Source: Mycobacterium paragordonae (GTDB lineage: Bacteria; Actinomycetota; Actinomycetes; Mycobacteriales; Mycobacteriaceae). Taken from it: a stretch of 64,000 bases of DNA. Below the pieces are notes generated by a model, which saw only the letters and a program-made list of their open reading frames with translations, was not told the origin of the DNA and did not search any database. Shown here one piece after another: positions 9,291 to 17,884 of the stretch; the first letter of the stretch is position 1, and each line of letters opens with the position of its first letter. The stretch lies in the NCBI RefSeq assembly GCF_003614435.1, contig NZ_CP025546.1, positions 248,001-312,000 of the forward strand, in the 5' to 3' direction. The position numbers and the translations under genes are program-made.

Positions 9291-9312
9291 TGACCAAGCG
9301 CTTGCTTGGTCA
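9291..9312. promoter_or_regulatory. KstR2-like operator 1
   Basis: TGACCAAGC (9291-9299) and GCTTGGTCA (9304-9312) are perfect 9-bp arms around GCTT. Bases 9293-9306 match the published KstR2 pattern AnCAAGnnCTTGnT at every fixed position. The site is upstream of the FAD dehydrogenase (start 9119) and behind the thiolase gene. Confidence 0.65.
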
Positions 9313-9353
9313 ATGCATGGCCCGAAGCGTTCCAACACCGCGCGATCGGACCA

Positions 9354-10502
9354 CTACAGCCGCTCGATGATGGTGACGTTGGCGGTTCCCCCGCCTTCGC
9401 ACATCGTCTGCAGCCCGTACCGGCCGCCGGTGCGCTCGAGCTCGTTGAGCATGGTGGTGAACAGCTTGGCCCCGGTGGCACCCAGCGGATGACCGAGTGC
9501 GATCGCACCTCCGTTGGGATTCACCTTCGCCGGGTCGGCCTTGATCTCTTTGAGCCACGCGAGAACTACCGGTGCGAAGGCTTCGTTGATCTCCACCGTA
9601 TCGATGTCGTCAATGGCGAGCCCGGTCTTCTCCAGTGCGTACTGGGTCGCGGGAATGGGTCCGGTCAGCATGAACACCGGGTCGGCGCCACGCGCACTGA
9701 TGTGGTGAATGCGAGCCCGTGGTGTCAGCCCGTGGTCTTTGACGGCCTGTTCGGACGCCAGCAGGACCGCGCTCGCACCATCCGAAATCTGACTGGCCAG
9801 CGCGGCTGTCACCCGTCCGCCCTCGGTCAACGTCTTGAGCTGGGCCATCTTCTCCAGCGTCGTTTCGCGCGGACCTTCGTCGGTGCGGAAGTCACCGACC
9901 CGCACGATCTCGTTGTCGAAATGCTTGGCCCGGATTGCCGATAGCGCGCGCTCGTGACTGGACAGCGCGAATTCCTCCATCTCCTCCCGGGACAGATTCC
10001 ATTTCTCCGCGATCAGCTCGGCGCCCCGGAACTGGGATATCTCTTCGTCGCCGTAGCGGTGCCGCCATCCCTCGGATTCCGCTGTCGCGCTGGTGAAGCC
10101 GTACTGTTCACCGGCCCGCCTGGCCGAGGAAATCGGGATCCGGCTCATGCTCTGCATGCCACCGGCCAGGATGATGTCCGCGGTTCCGGCCATGATTGCC
10201 TGTGCACCAAACGAAATGGCCTGTTGGCTGGATCCGCACTGCCGGTCGACGGTGACGCCGGGAACTTCCTCGGGATAGCCCGCGGCCAGCCATGAAGTCC
10301 GGCCGATGTTGCCGGACTGGCCGCCGATCGCATCGACGCACCCGACGATGACGTCGTCGACGGCACCGGGGTCGACGTCGACCCTGCTGAACAACCCTTG
10401 AAAAACGTGTGCGCCCAGATCAATTGGATGCATACCGGCGAGCGATCCGTTGCGCTTGCCGACCGCGGTACGGACAGCCTCCACGATGTAGACCTCTGGC
10501 AT
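9354..10502 (-). CDS. Acetyl-CoA acetyltransferase (thiolase), FadA6-like
   Basis: A 382-residue thiolase with all catalytic residues: Cys89 in DRQCGSSQQ, His338 in GHPLGATGA and Cys368 in MCEGGG. From memory of the family it is close to M. tuberculosis FadA6 (Rv3556c), which works in the KstR2-controlled breakdown of cholesterol rings C and D; segments such as FAPVVLAWLKEIKADP and ISQFRGAELIAEKW are almost the same. The neighbourhood differs from the standard KstR2 locus, so this may be an extra paralogue. A KstR2-like palindrome sits in its promoter region, shared with the divergent enoyl-CoA hydratase. Confidence 0.92.
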   Translation of the reverse strand: MPEVYIVEAVRTAVGKRNGSLAGMHPIDLGAHVFQGLFSRVDVDPGAVDDVIVGCVDAIGGQSGNIGRTSWLAAGYPEEVPGVTVDRQCGSSQQAISFGAQAIMAGTADIILAGGMQSMSRIPISSARRAGEQYGFTSATAESEGWRHRYGDEEISQFRGAELIAEKWNLSREEMEEFALSSHERALSAIRAKHFDNEIVRVGDFRTDEGPRETTLEKMAQLKTLTEGGRVTAALASQISDGASAVLLASEQAVKDHGLTPRARIHHISARGADPVFMLTGPIPATQYALEKTGLAIDDIDTVEINEAFAPVVLAWLKEIKADPAKVNPNGGAIALGHPLGATGAKLFTTMLNELERTGGRYGLQTMCEGGGTANVTIIERL

Positions 10503-10610
10503 TTCAAGCTCCTTCGTTCATGATCCCGCCGAGGAAGAGGTCGAGATACTGCCGGCCCGAGTTGCTCCGCGGTGCGGGGCGCCTGCGCGCTCCACGGCGG
10601 CAGAGTAACA

Positions 10611-10628
10611 ACCAAGCGCTTGCTTGGT
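10611..10628. promoter_or_regulatory. KstR2-like operator 2
   Basis: ACCAAGC (10611-10617) and GCTTGGT (10622-10628) are perfect arms around GCTT, the same core as at 9293-9310. Bases 10611-10624 match AnCAAGnnCTTGnT. It lies between the divergent thiolase (start 10502) and enoyl-CoA hydratase (start 10742) and could control both. Confidence 0.65.
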
Positions 10629-10741
10629 CAACGCATCCGTCGTACCTTGAAGCGGCAGGAAGACGATCATGCGCGGCCGGCCCGCCAGCCCCGGATGAGC
10701 CGACTCCGGTGCCGCAGCACCGACAAGGAAGGTTGAGACCA

Positions 10742-11590
10742 TTGACGGTTCCCCACCAGCCAGACGTCGTAACCTATTCCGTGACAGATGATTTGGCCCT
10801 GGTGACGATGAATCGCCCCCGATATCGCAATGCCCAGAATTCGGTGATGACGTACGCTCTCGACGCCGCGTTCCGGCGAGCCGTGGAGGATGATGCGGTC
10901 AAGGTGATAGTCCTCGCCGGTAGCGGTGAGCACTTCAGCGCCGGACATGACATCGGTTCACCGGGCCGGGATCACCATGTGCGTTATGACAACGAAGCGG
11001 TGCTTTGGTGGGACCACGTGGCCAAATCAGGGGGAGACCAGCGCTTCGCCCGGGAAATGGAGGTTTACCTGGGCATGTGCCGGCGTTGGCGGGAGATGCC
11101 GAAGCCGGTGATTGCGATGGTGCAGGGTGCCTGCATCGCGGGCGGATTGATGCTTGCGTGGGTGTGCGATCTGATCGTGGCGTCGACAGATGCGTTCTTC
11201 TCCGACCCGGTCGTGCGCATGGGGATCCCGGGCGCCGAGTACTTCGCACATCCGTGGGTGCTCGGATCCCGGTTCGCGAAGGAAATCCTCTACACGGGTG
11301 ATCGATTCACGGCGCAGCGCGCCTACGAGGTGGGCATGGTGAACCGGGTGGTTCCGCGCGAGCACCTGGAGCGGGAGACCTTTGCCCTCGCAGCACGCAT
11401 CGCGAAGATGCCCCGGTTCGGTCTTGCGCTCGCCAAGAAAGCGGTGAATCAGTGTGAAGACCAGATGGGTATGCGGAACGGAATCGATGCGGTGTTCGGA
11501 CTACATCATTTCGCGCACGCCCACAACGCCGAGGTGGGGGCAGGTCCGTTGGGCGGGGTAGACGTGAAAGACATGGCGCGCGAACGATGA
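10742..11590 (+). CDS. Enoyl-CoA hydratase/isomerase family protein
   Basis: A 282-residue crotonase-fold protein. The oxyanion-hole segments are HFSAGHDIG and GACIAGGLMLAW, and the active-site region reads SDPVVRMGIPGAEYFAHPW. The frame is open far upstream (to 10409), but that stretch is antisense to the thiolase and includes the KstR2-like palindrome. TTG 10742 is chosen because AAGGAAGG (10725-10732) sits 9 bp before it and the crotonase homology starts about 10 residues later. It is divergent from the thiolase and probably in the same beta-oxidation or ring-cleavage pathway. Confidence 0.88.
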   Translation: MTVPHQPDVVTYSVTDDLALVTMNRPRYRNAQNSVMTYALDAAFRRAVEDDAVKVIVLAGSGEHFSAGHDIGSPGRDHHVRYDNEAVLWWDHVAKSGGDQRFAREMEVYLGMCRRWREMPKPVIAMVQGACIAGGLMLAWVCDLIVASTDAFFSDPVVRMGIPGAEYFAHPWVLGSRFAKEILYTGDRFTAQRAYEVGMVNRVVPREHLERETFALAARIAKMPRFGLALAKKAVNQCEDQMGMRNGIDAVFGLHHFAHAHNAEVGAGPLGGVDVKDMARER

Positions 11591-11644
11591 TCGGCTCCGT
11601 CGCCGCGCCAGCGGCAGCGTTCGTCACAGCGCCTGGCGGCAGCG

Positions 11645-12439
11645 TTATTCGCCGCCGGCATCGGCATCGGCATCGGCATCGGTATCGACATTGACATCGG
11701 TATCGATGACGACCGCGGTGACGTTGTCCGGCCCACCCGCCCGCAGGGCCGCCTCGATCAGCGCCTCGCACGCGCCGGCCGGGTCCGGATGCGAATCCAG
11801 GATCTGCGCCAGCGACGGGTCGTCGACCACCCCGTGCAGCCCGTCGCTGGACAGCAGGATCCGGTCACCTGGCAGCAGTTCCACCGCCGCCGCGTCGGGC
11901 AACGCTCGCGGGAACATCGCCACATGCCGGGTGAGTATCGCCCGCGCGGGATGGCGCTCGGCCTCCTCGACGGAGACCTCGCCGGCGTCGATCATGTCCT
12001 GAATCACGCTGTGGTCCCGCGTGATCTGCTGCAACCGTTGGTCGCGGAACAGGTAGGCCCGGCTGTCGCCGAGGTGGGCGACCAAGGCCCGGCTTCCGGC
12101 GACCATGACGGCCACCACCGTGGTGTTGGCGCCGGCGGCGCGGTCGTCGGTGCTCGCGAAAACCCGGAAGTCGTCGCAATATTCGACGAGGGCACGCCCC
12201 AGCAGATCGGCGGCGGCTTCGTCGTCGAGGTTATCGGGCTTGAGATGACGGCTCACGTACGTCGGCAGTAGTTCGACCACCAGAGCGGCCGCCAAGGCGC
12301 CATCGGTGCTGCAGGCCACGCCGTCGGCCACGATGAACAGCGAGCGGTCCGGATAGACGCCCCAGCTGTCCTGATTGGTGGCGCGAATCCGGCCGATGTC
12401 GGACAGGCCGGCGAACTTCGGCCCTGCGGACGCCGTCAT
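11645..12439 (-). CDS. PP2C-family serine/threonine protein phosphatase
   Basis: A 264-residue protein with the PP2C motif series: RATNQDSW, FIVADGV, GANTTVVAV, HLGDSRAYLFRD, LLSSDGLHGVV and GGPDNVTAVVID, which supply the metal-binding aspartates. The GGH that normally follows ADG is replaced by ACS. The tail (VDTDADADADAGGE) is acidic and encoded by a hexanucleotide repeat. Its ATG overlaps the stop of the Rieske oxygenase by 4 bp (ATGA), so the two are translationally coupled, an unusual pairing. It should dephosphorylate Ser/Thr in the cytosol; no kinase is nearby. Confidence 0.9.
   Translation of the reverse strand: MTASAGPKFAGLSDIGRIRATNQDSWGVYPDRSLFIVADGVACSTDGALAAALVVELLPTYVSRHLKPDNLDDEAAADLLGRALVEYCDDFRVFASTDDRAAGANTTVVAVMVAGSRALVAHLGDSRAYLFRDQRLQQITRDHSVIQDMIDAGEVSVEEAERHPARAILTRHVAMFPRALPDAAAVELLPGDRILLSSDGLHGVVDDPSLAQILDSHPDPAGACEALIEAALRAGGPDNVTAVVIDTDVNVDTDADADADAGGE
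11656..11709. repeat. Hexanucleotide repeat at the 3' end of the PP2C gene
   Basis: CGGCAT is repeated four times exactly (11656-11679) and continues with degenerate units to about 11709. On the coding strand it encodes alternating Asp-Ala/Thr/Val. Because the unit is six bases, copy-number changes alter the acidic tail length without shifting the frame. Confidence 0.8.
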
Positions 12440-13791
12440 CGCTGAGAACCGTTGTCGCCGCCGGTCATCCGCTCGGATTGGGGCAGGTCGAGATAGCGCT
12501 CCAGATTGCGGTGCATGTTGATCACCCGGCGCTCTTCGTTGGAGAGCACCAAGTGGGTGAAGCCGGGCTGATGCAGGCCGCGCTGCAGGCCCGGAAGCAC
12601 CCGGATGTCCTGGGTCAGTACGATGCCGGGTTCGGCGTCCGCGGCCGATATCCGCACGTCGGTCGGCTTGTTGCGTCCGGCTCCCGGCGCCATCCGCGTC
12701 ATCAGGAACATGGTCAGCTCACCGTGATCGGGGTCGGCCCCGGGCCGGGAGGTCATGATGGTCAGGTGGTCGGCGTTGACCAGAAACGTCATGTTCGGGA
12801 ACACGTTGTACTGGTGCAGGCGGGTGACCCGGTCGGTGTCGGCCCAGTCCAGATCGACCCCGCGGCCGGCGGCAAAGGACCGGGTGCGCGCCGCGATCAG
12901 GTCGGCGACGGTCTGTCCGGGCTCGCGTTCGGCGGCGGGAAACGGGGTGCCTTCAGCCGCGCCCATCAGGGCGCCCTGGGTGTAAACGTAAGCGTCCCAG
13001 ACTTCTTCGTCGCTCAACGCGCCGTCGAAGCGTGGGCTCTGCACCCCGTACGGTTGATCGGACTTTCCCGCGTGCCGCCAGATCTGCTGTGGCGCATGGA
13101 TATCGTCCACACAGCGCAGCAGCTCCGGATGCAGCGTCTGGATGTGATAGGTCTCGCTGTACCCGTCCGCGATCGTCTTCCAGTTCGCCTCGACCTCCAC
13201 GGTCAGCGTTGCGTAGCAACGGAAGTCGTCGATGCGGCACCAGGCGATGTCCGTTGGAATCTCGTCCAGGTATTCGGCGAGTGGCATCGCGTCGAGATCG
13301 AGGTTGACGAAGACCATGCCTCCGAAGACGTCGACCCGGGCCGGGACCAACGGGAAGTCGGACATCCGCAGCGCGCCGAACCCTTTGCGGCCGGGTACTC
13401 GCTTGAGCGTGCCGGCCAGGTCCCAGGTCCAGCCGTGATACCCGCACTTGAGTTCGCGCAGCCCCGAACCCGAACCCACGCACAGCGAGTTGCCGCGATG
13501 GCGACAGGCGTTCTGGAATGCTCGCAGCGTTCCACCGTCGTCCCGGACGATCAGCACACCGTATGGGCCGCAACGGTATTCGAAGTAGTCACCGGGTTCG
13601 GCCACATGGTCGAGCATGCATGCCACCTGCCACACCTTCGGCCACATCCGCTCGGCCTCCAGCGCGGCGAACGCGGGAGAGTAGTACCGCTCGGCCGGCA
13701 CCCGGGTGGGTGAGGGCGGCGGGGTGCCGATCGCGTCCTCTTCGGCGCGGGCGGGGGCCTTCGCGCCGGCGTGGACAAGGCGTGTCTTCAC
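12436..13791 (-). CDS. Rieske non-haem iron oxygenase, alpha subunit
   Basis: A 451-residue aromatic-ring-hydroxylating oxygenase. The Rieske 2Fe-2S cluster ligands are Cys96/His98 (CRHRGN) and Cys116/His119 (CGYHGW). The mononuclear iron site lies in DGYSETYHIQTLH, which gives two His ligands. It resembles choline/carnitine- and phenylpropionate-type alpha subunits. No reductase or beta subunit is adjacent, so electrons must come from elsewhere. It lies 9 bp downstream of the deacylase and overlaps the PP2C start by 4 bp, forming a three-gene unit. Substrate unknown. Confidence 0.9.
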   Translation of the reverse strand: MKTRLVHAGAKAPARAEEDAIGTPPPSPTRVPAERYYSPAFAALEAERMWPKVWQVACMLDHVAEPGDYFEYRCGPYGVLIVRDDGGTLRAFQNACRHRGNSLCVGSGSGLRELKCGYHGWTWDLAGTLKRVPGRKGFGALRMSDFPLVPARVDVFGGMVFVNLDLDAMPLAEYLDEIPTDIAWCRIDDFRCYATLTVEVEANWKTIADGYSETYHIQTLHPELLRCVDDIHAPQQIWRHAGKSDQPYGVQSPRFDGALSDEEVWDAYVYTQGALMGAAEGTPFPAAEREPGQTVADLIAARTRSFAAGRGVDLDWADTDRVTRLHQYNVFPNMTFLVNADHLTIMTSRPGADPDHGELTMFLMTRMAPGAGRNKPTDVRISAADAEPGIVLTQDIRVLPGLQRGLHQPGFTHLVLSNEERRVINMHRNLERYLDLPQSERMTGGDNGSQR

Positions 13792-13800
13792 GGGGGCAGC

Positions 13801-15561
13801 TTAGCGCGCTCCGCGTACCAGGCGGCCCGGGCGGGCGCCGGTGTCGACGTCGTTGCGGCGGGTCACCGTGCCGCTGACGATCGTGGCCGCATATCCGCTG
13901 GCGCCCTGCAGGATTCGACGGCCACCGGCCGGCAGGTCATAGGCCATCGCCGCGGGGTGCAGCCGCAGGGCGTCCAGGTTGATGACATTGAGGTCGGCCT
14001 TCTTACCCGGCTCGATGGTGCCCCGATCGGTAAGGCCGAACAGATGAGCGGTATCACGCGACTGCTTGCGAATCACGTACTCCAGCGACAATTTCTCGCC
14101 TCGGCTGCGGTCCCGGGCCCAGTGCGTCAGCAGGAAGGTGGGATAGGAAGCGTCGCAGATCATCCCGCAGTGGGCGCCCCCGTCCGACAGGCCCAGTACC
14201 CCGGACGGATGCAACATCATCTCGCGGATCGCATCGTGATTGCCGTCGGCGTAGTTGAACAACGGCAACATCAGCATCGCGGTCGCGTCTGCTTCGAGCA
14301 TCAGGTCGTACAGGGTGGACAGCGGGTCCTCACCGCGCGCCTCGGCGATCGCGGCGACGGTGCGGTCGGGGGTGGGCTCGTAGTCCGGCGGGTTGCCGAG
14401 GGCATATAGCCGTCCCAGCGAATGCTGCACCATCGCGAACATGCCGTCGAACAGCACGCCGGGTTCCAGGGGCAGGTCGTCCTCGGACAGGATCGCGGCC
14501 TTCACCGCGGGATCGGCCAGGCGCTGGGCCAGCTCTTCGCGGCTGCACTCGGCTTTGAGCCGCCGGTAGGTGGGCCGGTGGGTGAAGCCGTGGTGACCCT
14601 GGAATCCGATCATCATGCCGAACGGTCGCGCCGCGATCTGCGGGTGCAACCGACTGCCTTCGGCCGCCGCGGCCGCCGACACGTCCAACTGCTCGCGCCA
14701 GAGATTCGGGTCGGCGTCGACCTGGATCAAGGCAAAGGACACCGGCCGGTCGATCTCGCGGCTCAGCCGGCGCATCCAGTCCAATTCCTTCTTGGGCCCG
14801 ACGATGTCTTCACCCGCCGCCCCCTGCGGCGCCAGCTCGAACACCGCCTGACCGCCGGCGGCCATCGCCCGGCCCAGTCCGAACAATTCCTCTTCGGCGG
14901 CGAAGGTGCCGGGCACGGGTTCGCCGTCCATCGCCACGTGGGCCAGGGTGCGAGAGGTCGAGAACCCCAGAGCGCCCGCTTCGACCGCCTCCCGCACCAG
15001 CCGCCCCATCGCCTCGATGTCTTCAGGTGTCGCCGGCTCGTTGCGTGCGCCGCGCTCGCCCATCGCATAGGCGCGGATGGCGCCGTGGGCGACCTGGCTT
15101 CCCACGTCGATGGAGAACTGTTGCTTGCCGATGGCATCGAGGTATTCGGGATAGGTCTCCCAGCCCCAGGTGATGCCCTCGGTGAGCGCGGTGCCGGGGA
15201 TGTCTTCGACGCCCTCCATCAGCTTGATCAGCCAGTCCTCGGTGCCGGGCCGTACCGGCGCGAAGCCGACCCCGCAGTTGCCGGTGACCACGGTCGTGAC
15301 GCCGTGCCCGCTCGACGGCTCCAGCAGGCTGTCCCAGCTGACCTGGCCGTCGTAGTGGGTGTGGATGTCGACGAAGCCCGGCGCCACCACGTGCCCCGTC
15401 GCGTCGATGGTCTCGGCGGCGTCCCCCGGCAGTTCCGGGCCGTCGGTGTCGCGGCGCCTGACTTCGACGATTTTGCCGTCCTTGATGCCGATGTCGGCAC
15501 GAAAGCGTTCCGCGCCGGTGCCGTCCACGACGGTGCCACCGGTGATTTTCAGATCGAACAT
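13801..15561 (-). CDS. N-acyl-D-amino-acid deacylase/amidohydrolase 3 family
   Basis: A 586-residue metal-dependent hydrolase. The N-terminal beta-sandwich leads into [10 protein letters not shown], whose HxH binds metal. [22 protein letters not shown] and [13 protein letters not shown] are hallmark segments of D-aminoacylase/N-acyl-D-glutamate deacylases. [15 protein letters not shown] near the end is the usual closing element. The enzyme would hydrolyse an N-acyl bond on a D-amino acid or a related cyclic amide. It is the first gene of the unit with the Rieske oxygenase and PP2C phosphatase. Confidence 0.9.
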   Translation of the reverse strand: MFDLKITGGTVVDGTGAERFRADIGIKDGKIVEVRRRDTDGPELPGDAAETIDATGHVVAPGFVDIHTHYDGQVSWDSLLEPSSGHGVTTVVTGNCGVGFAPVRPGTEDWLIKLMEGVEDIPGTALTEGITWGWETYPEYLDAIGKQQFSIDVGSQVAHGAIRAYAMGERGARNEPATPEDIEAMGRLVREAVEAGALGFSTSRTLAHVAMDGEPVPGTFAAEEELFGLGRAMAAGGQAVFELAPQGAAGEDIVGPKKELDWMRRLSREIDRPVSFALIQVDADPNLWREQLDVSAAAAAEGSRLHPQIAARPFGMMIGFQGHHGFTHRPTYRRLKAECSREELAQRLADPAVKAAILSEDDLPLEPGVLFDGMFAMVQHSLGRLYALGNPPDYEPTPDRTVAAIAEARGEDPLSTLYDLMLEADATAMLMLPLFNYADGNHDAIREMMLHPSGVLGLSDGGAHCGMICDASYPTFLLTHWARDRSRGEKLSLEYVIRKQSRDTAHLFGLTDRGTIEPGKKADLNVINLDALRLHPAAMAYDLPAGGRRILQGASGYAATIVSGTVTRRNDVDTGARPGRLVRGAR

Positions 15562-15680
15562 GGATGCCTCCGAGGCAGGAACAAAGACTGGCCGTCATTA
15601 CGCTACGACGCGTCGCGTATGTAGGCGACGTTATGCGTCCCACCGGCCTCAGTCAATGAATCCGGAGTAACTGCCGCGTG

Positions 15681-16112
15681 TCAGCGAGCGGGCGCGGTCA
15701 GGCGCTTCCACTTCAGCGTGACCTGGGTGCCGTGCGGGGTGCCGTCAATGTCGGCTTCGTCGGCGAGGACGCGCATCAGCGGGATGCCGCGGCCCCTGGT
15801 CAGGTCTCTCGTCCCCCCGCGTTGCCGCCACCTGCCCCGATCCTTGACCGTGACGGCGAGGGTGTCCGACTGGGGGTCATAAGCCGCGCTGACGTCCATC
15901 GTCCCGGGGTCGGGGTTGTCGGTGTAGGCGAACTCGGCGGCGTTGGCCAGCGCTTCGCTGACCGCCAGCACCAGATCGCTGAATCGCTCGGCGCCCAGCG
16001 TGAAGTGCCGGTCGAGCCAGTTCCGAAACTCGACGCGGATCCGATGGGCGCTGAGCGCATCGGCAGCCACCCGCATGCGGACAAAGCGGGACCGGTCGTC
16101 GAGAGGTGTCAT
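15681..16112 (-). CDS. RsbW-like anti-sigma factor (HATPase_c)
   Basis: A 143-residue GHKL ATP-binding protein. The N box is LAVSEALANAAEFAY (about residues 48-62), followed by VTVKDRGRW and a glycine-containing lid GRGIPLMRVL. There is no sensor or histidine phospho-acceptor, so it fits an RsbW/UsfX-type anti-sigma factor or Ser kinase. It lies 48 bp downstream of an STAS gene on the same strand, the standard partner-switching arrangement. No sigma-factor gene is in the window, so its target must be encoded elsewhere. Confidence 0.85.
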   Translation of the reverse strand: MTPLDDRSRFVRMRVAADALSAHRIRVEFRNWLDRHFTLGAERFSDLVLAVSEALANAAEFAYTDNPDPGTMDVSAAYDPQSDTLAVTVKDRGRWRQRGGTRDLTRGRGIPLMRVLADEADIDGTPHGTQVTLKWKRLTAPAR

Positions 16113-16160
16113 GAGAGGGCCGGCGGTCAGCGTGTCCTGCCCTCCCCGGAAAAGCCAGGT

Positions 16161-16538
16161 TCAGGCACCAGCGATCCAGCTCAGCGCGTTATCCAGGGTC
16201 CGGTGCAACGACAGCAGGCTGTCGATGCCCATCAATTTGATCGGACGACTGGTGGCTGGGCCGTCGGCCACCACCGCGAAGCGCGTCGGCGGCGATACCT
16301 CGGCCTGCCCGTTGACCAGAACGCTCAGGCCGGCGGAGGCCAAGAACTCGACTTTGGTGAGGTCCACGACCACTGCCGCCGGCTGGGGAGCCAGAGCCGC
16401 ATGTATGGCCTCGGCCAGCTGCGGCGCGCTGAGCATGTCCACTTCGCCCGAGACGCCGAGCACCACGGCACCGTCCGTCTCGTACTGTTCGACTTCGAAT
16501 GGGGCTCGATTCACTGAATCGCCGGGTTGATCGACCAT
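16161..16538 (-). CDS. STAS-domain anti-anti-sigma factor
   Basis: About 125 residues with a single STAS domain. The phospho-acceptor loop reads KVEFLASAGLSVLV, with Ser in the expected place, so the upstream signal could be read as phosphorylation state. The frame extends six residues further upstream, to 16556; ATG 16538 (MVDQPGDSVN) seems as likely. Paired with the RsbW-like gene downstream, it would release a sigma factor by binding the unphosphorylated anti-sigma protein. Confidence 0.85.
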   Translation of the reverse strand: MVDQPGDSVNRAPFEVEQYETDGAVVLGVSGEVDMLSAPQLAEAIHAALAPQPAAVVVDLTKVEFLASAGLSVLVNGQAEVSPPTRFAVVADGPATSRPIKLMGIDSLLSLHRTLDNALSWIAGA

Positions 16539-16556
16539 GCTGTATCTCAAATCCAT

Positions 16557-16831
16557 CCTTGCGGGAAAACGCTACTTTTCAGACAACCACGCAAAACCGG
16601 GGCTGTTGCTTCAACCCGCCGAACACCGCCAGATCCTGCGCCGGGTAAATGTAGCGCAACGGCAGTTAACCGATGTCAATTCTAGGTCACGCGCGAAAAA
16701 GGCCCGAATCGCGCCGCGCGGCGGCCGCGCCCAGTCGGACATCGGCACTGGTGACACGGCCCAGAAGGCTGCCCAGCCCTTCTCTGACGAACCCCACTCC
16801 TGGGGCTTGCGCACGTTGGTAGCGTCTGGGG
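16557..16831. other. Intergenic region between STAS gene and ABC permease
   Basis: A 275-bp divergent gap with no coding signal. On the minus strand TTGACA (16679-16674) is the best -35 candidate for the STAS operon, but no good -10 lies at normal spacing. AGAAGG (16763-16768) and CCTTCT (16778-16783) form a small inverted repeat on the permease side. I see no sigma-F-type GTTT/GGGTAT pair. Confidence 0.4.
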
Positions 16832-17881
16832 ATGCTCTTTGCTGCCCTGCGCGATATGCAATGGCGGAAGCGACGCCTCGTTATCGCCATTGTCAGCACC
16901 GGACTGATCTTCGGGATGACGCTCGTGATGAGCGGGCTGGCGAATGGCTTCACGGTCGAGGCCCGCAACACGGTGGATTCGCTGGGTGTCGATGCTTTCG
17001 TGGTGAAGGACGGCTCGGCCGGGCCCTTTCTCGGGTCGACCCCGTTCCCCGACGTCGACCTGGCCCGGGTGAGAGGCGAGGCCGGAGTTTCGGCGGCGGC
17101 GCCGCTGGGCTGCGTCGGGACGATCATGAGAGAGGGCTCGTCGACGCGGAATGTCACCGCCTTCGGGGCGCCCGAACACGGGCCCGGCATGCCGCAGGTT
17201 TCGGAAGGACGGGCGCCGTCTCGGCCCGATGAGGTCGCCGCCTCCAGCGTTTTGGGCCGCCACCTGGGCGACACCATCCAGGTGGGCGCCCACACCCTGA
17301 AGATCGTCGGCATCGTCCCCAACTCGACCGCGCTGGCGAAAATCCCCAACATCTTCCTGACCACCGAAGGTCTGCAGCAGGTCGCCTACAACGGACAGCC
17401 GATGGTCACCTCGATCGGTATCGACGGCACCCCGCGGGCGCTACCCGACGGCTACCGCACCTTCGACCGGGACGGGGCCGTCAAGGACCTGATCCGGCCG
17501 CTGAAGGTGGCGGTCAACTCGATCACGATCGTGGCGATCCTGTTGTGGATCGTGGCGGTGCTGATCGTCGGATCGGTGGTGTACCTGTCCGCGCTCGAGC
17601 GGGTGCGCGACTTTGCGGTGTTCAAGGCGATCGGGACGCCGACGCGTTCGATCCTGGCCGGGCTGGCGCTGCAGGCGCTGATCGTCTCGCTGCTGGCCGC
17701 GGTGGTAGGCGTTATCCTTTCCAAGCTGTTGGCGCCGTTGTTCCCGATGGTCGTCGCGGTGCCGTCACTCGCCTACGTGCTCCTTCCGGTGGTCGCCATC
17801 GTCATCGGCCTGCTGGCCAGCCTCGCCGGGCTGAGACGGGTGGTGGCCATTGATCCCGCTCTCGCGTTCGGAGGTCCCTGA
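16832..17881 (+). CDS. FtsX-family ABC transporter permease (Rv0072-like)
   Basis: A 349-residue MacB/FtsX-type permease. One N-terminal membrane segment (about residues 16-38) is followed by an extracytoplasmic domain. Three C-terminal segments follow (around 228-250, 275-297 and 310-330), ending in a short RRVVAIDPALAFGGP tail. I recognise it as close to M. tuberculosis Rv0072: MLFAALRDMQWRKRRLV and LERVRDFAVFKAIGTPTRSI are nearly the same. Such permeases drive lipoprotein or lipid extraction by mechanotransmission rather than nutrient uptake, despite the glutamine-transport name often given. The cognate ATPase follows 3 bp later. Confidence 0.92.
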   Translation: MLFAALRDMQWRKRRLVIAIVSTGLIFGMTLVMSGLANGFTVEARNTVDSLGVDAFVVKDGSAGPFLGSTPFPDVDLARVRGEAGVSAAAPLGCVGTIMREGSSTRNVTAFGAPEHGPGMPQVSEGRAPSRPDEVAASSVLGRHLGDTIQVGAHTLKIVGIVPNSTALAKIPNIFLTTEGLQQVAYNGQPMVTSIGIDGTPRALPDGYRTFDRDGAVKDLIRPLKVAVNSITIVAILLWIVAVLIVGSVVYLSALERVRDFAVFKAIGTPTRSILAGLALQALIVSLLAAVVGVILSKLLAPLFPMVVAVPSLAYVLLPVVAIVIGLLASLAGLRRVVAIDPALAFGGP

Positions 17882-17884
17882 CCG

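Noticed and set aside
10409..10741. N-terminal extension of the enoyl-CoA hydratase
   Set aside because: It lies over the thiolase start and the KstR2-like site, lacks similarity, and the ribosome site fits TTG 10742.
13771..15624. Long plus-strand open frames over the deacylase
   Set aside because: No domain or motif; the minus-strand deacylase has full amidohydrolase motifs. High GC makes antisense frames open.
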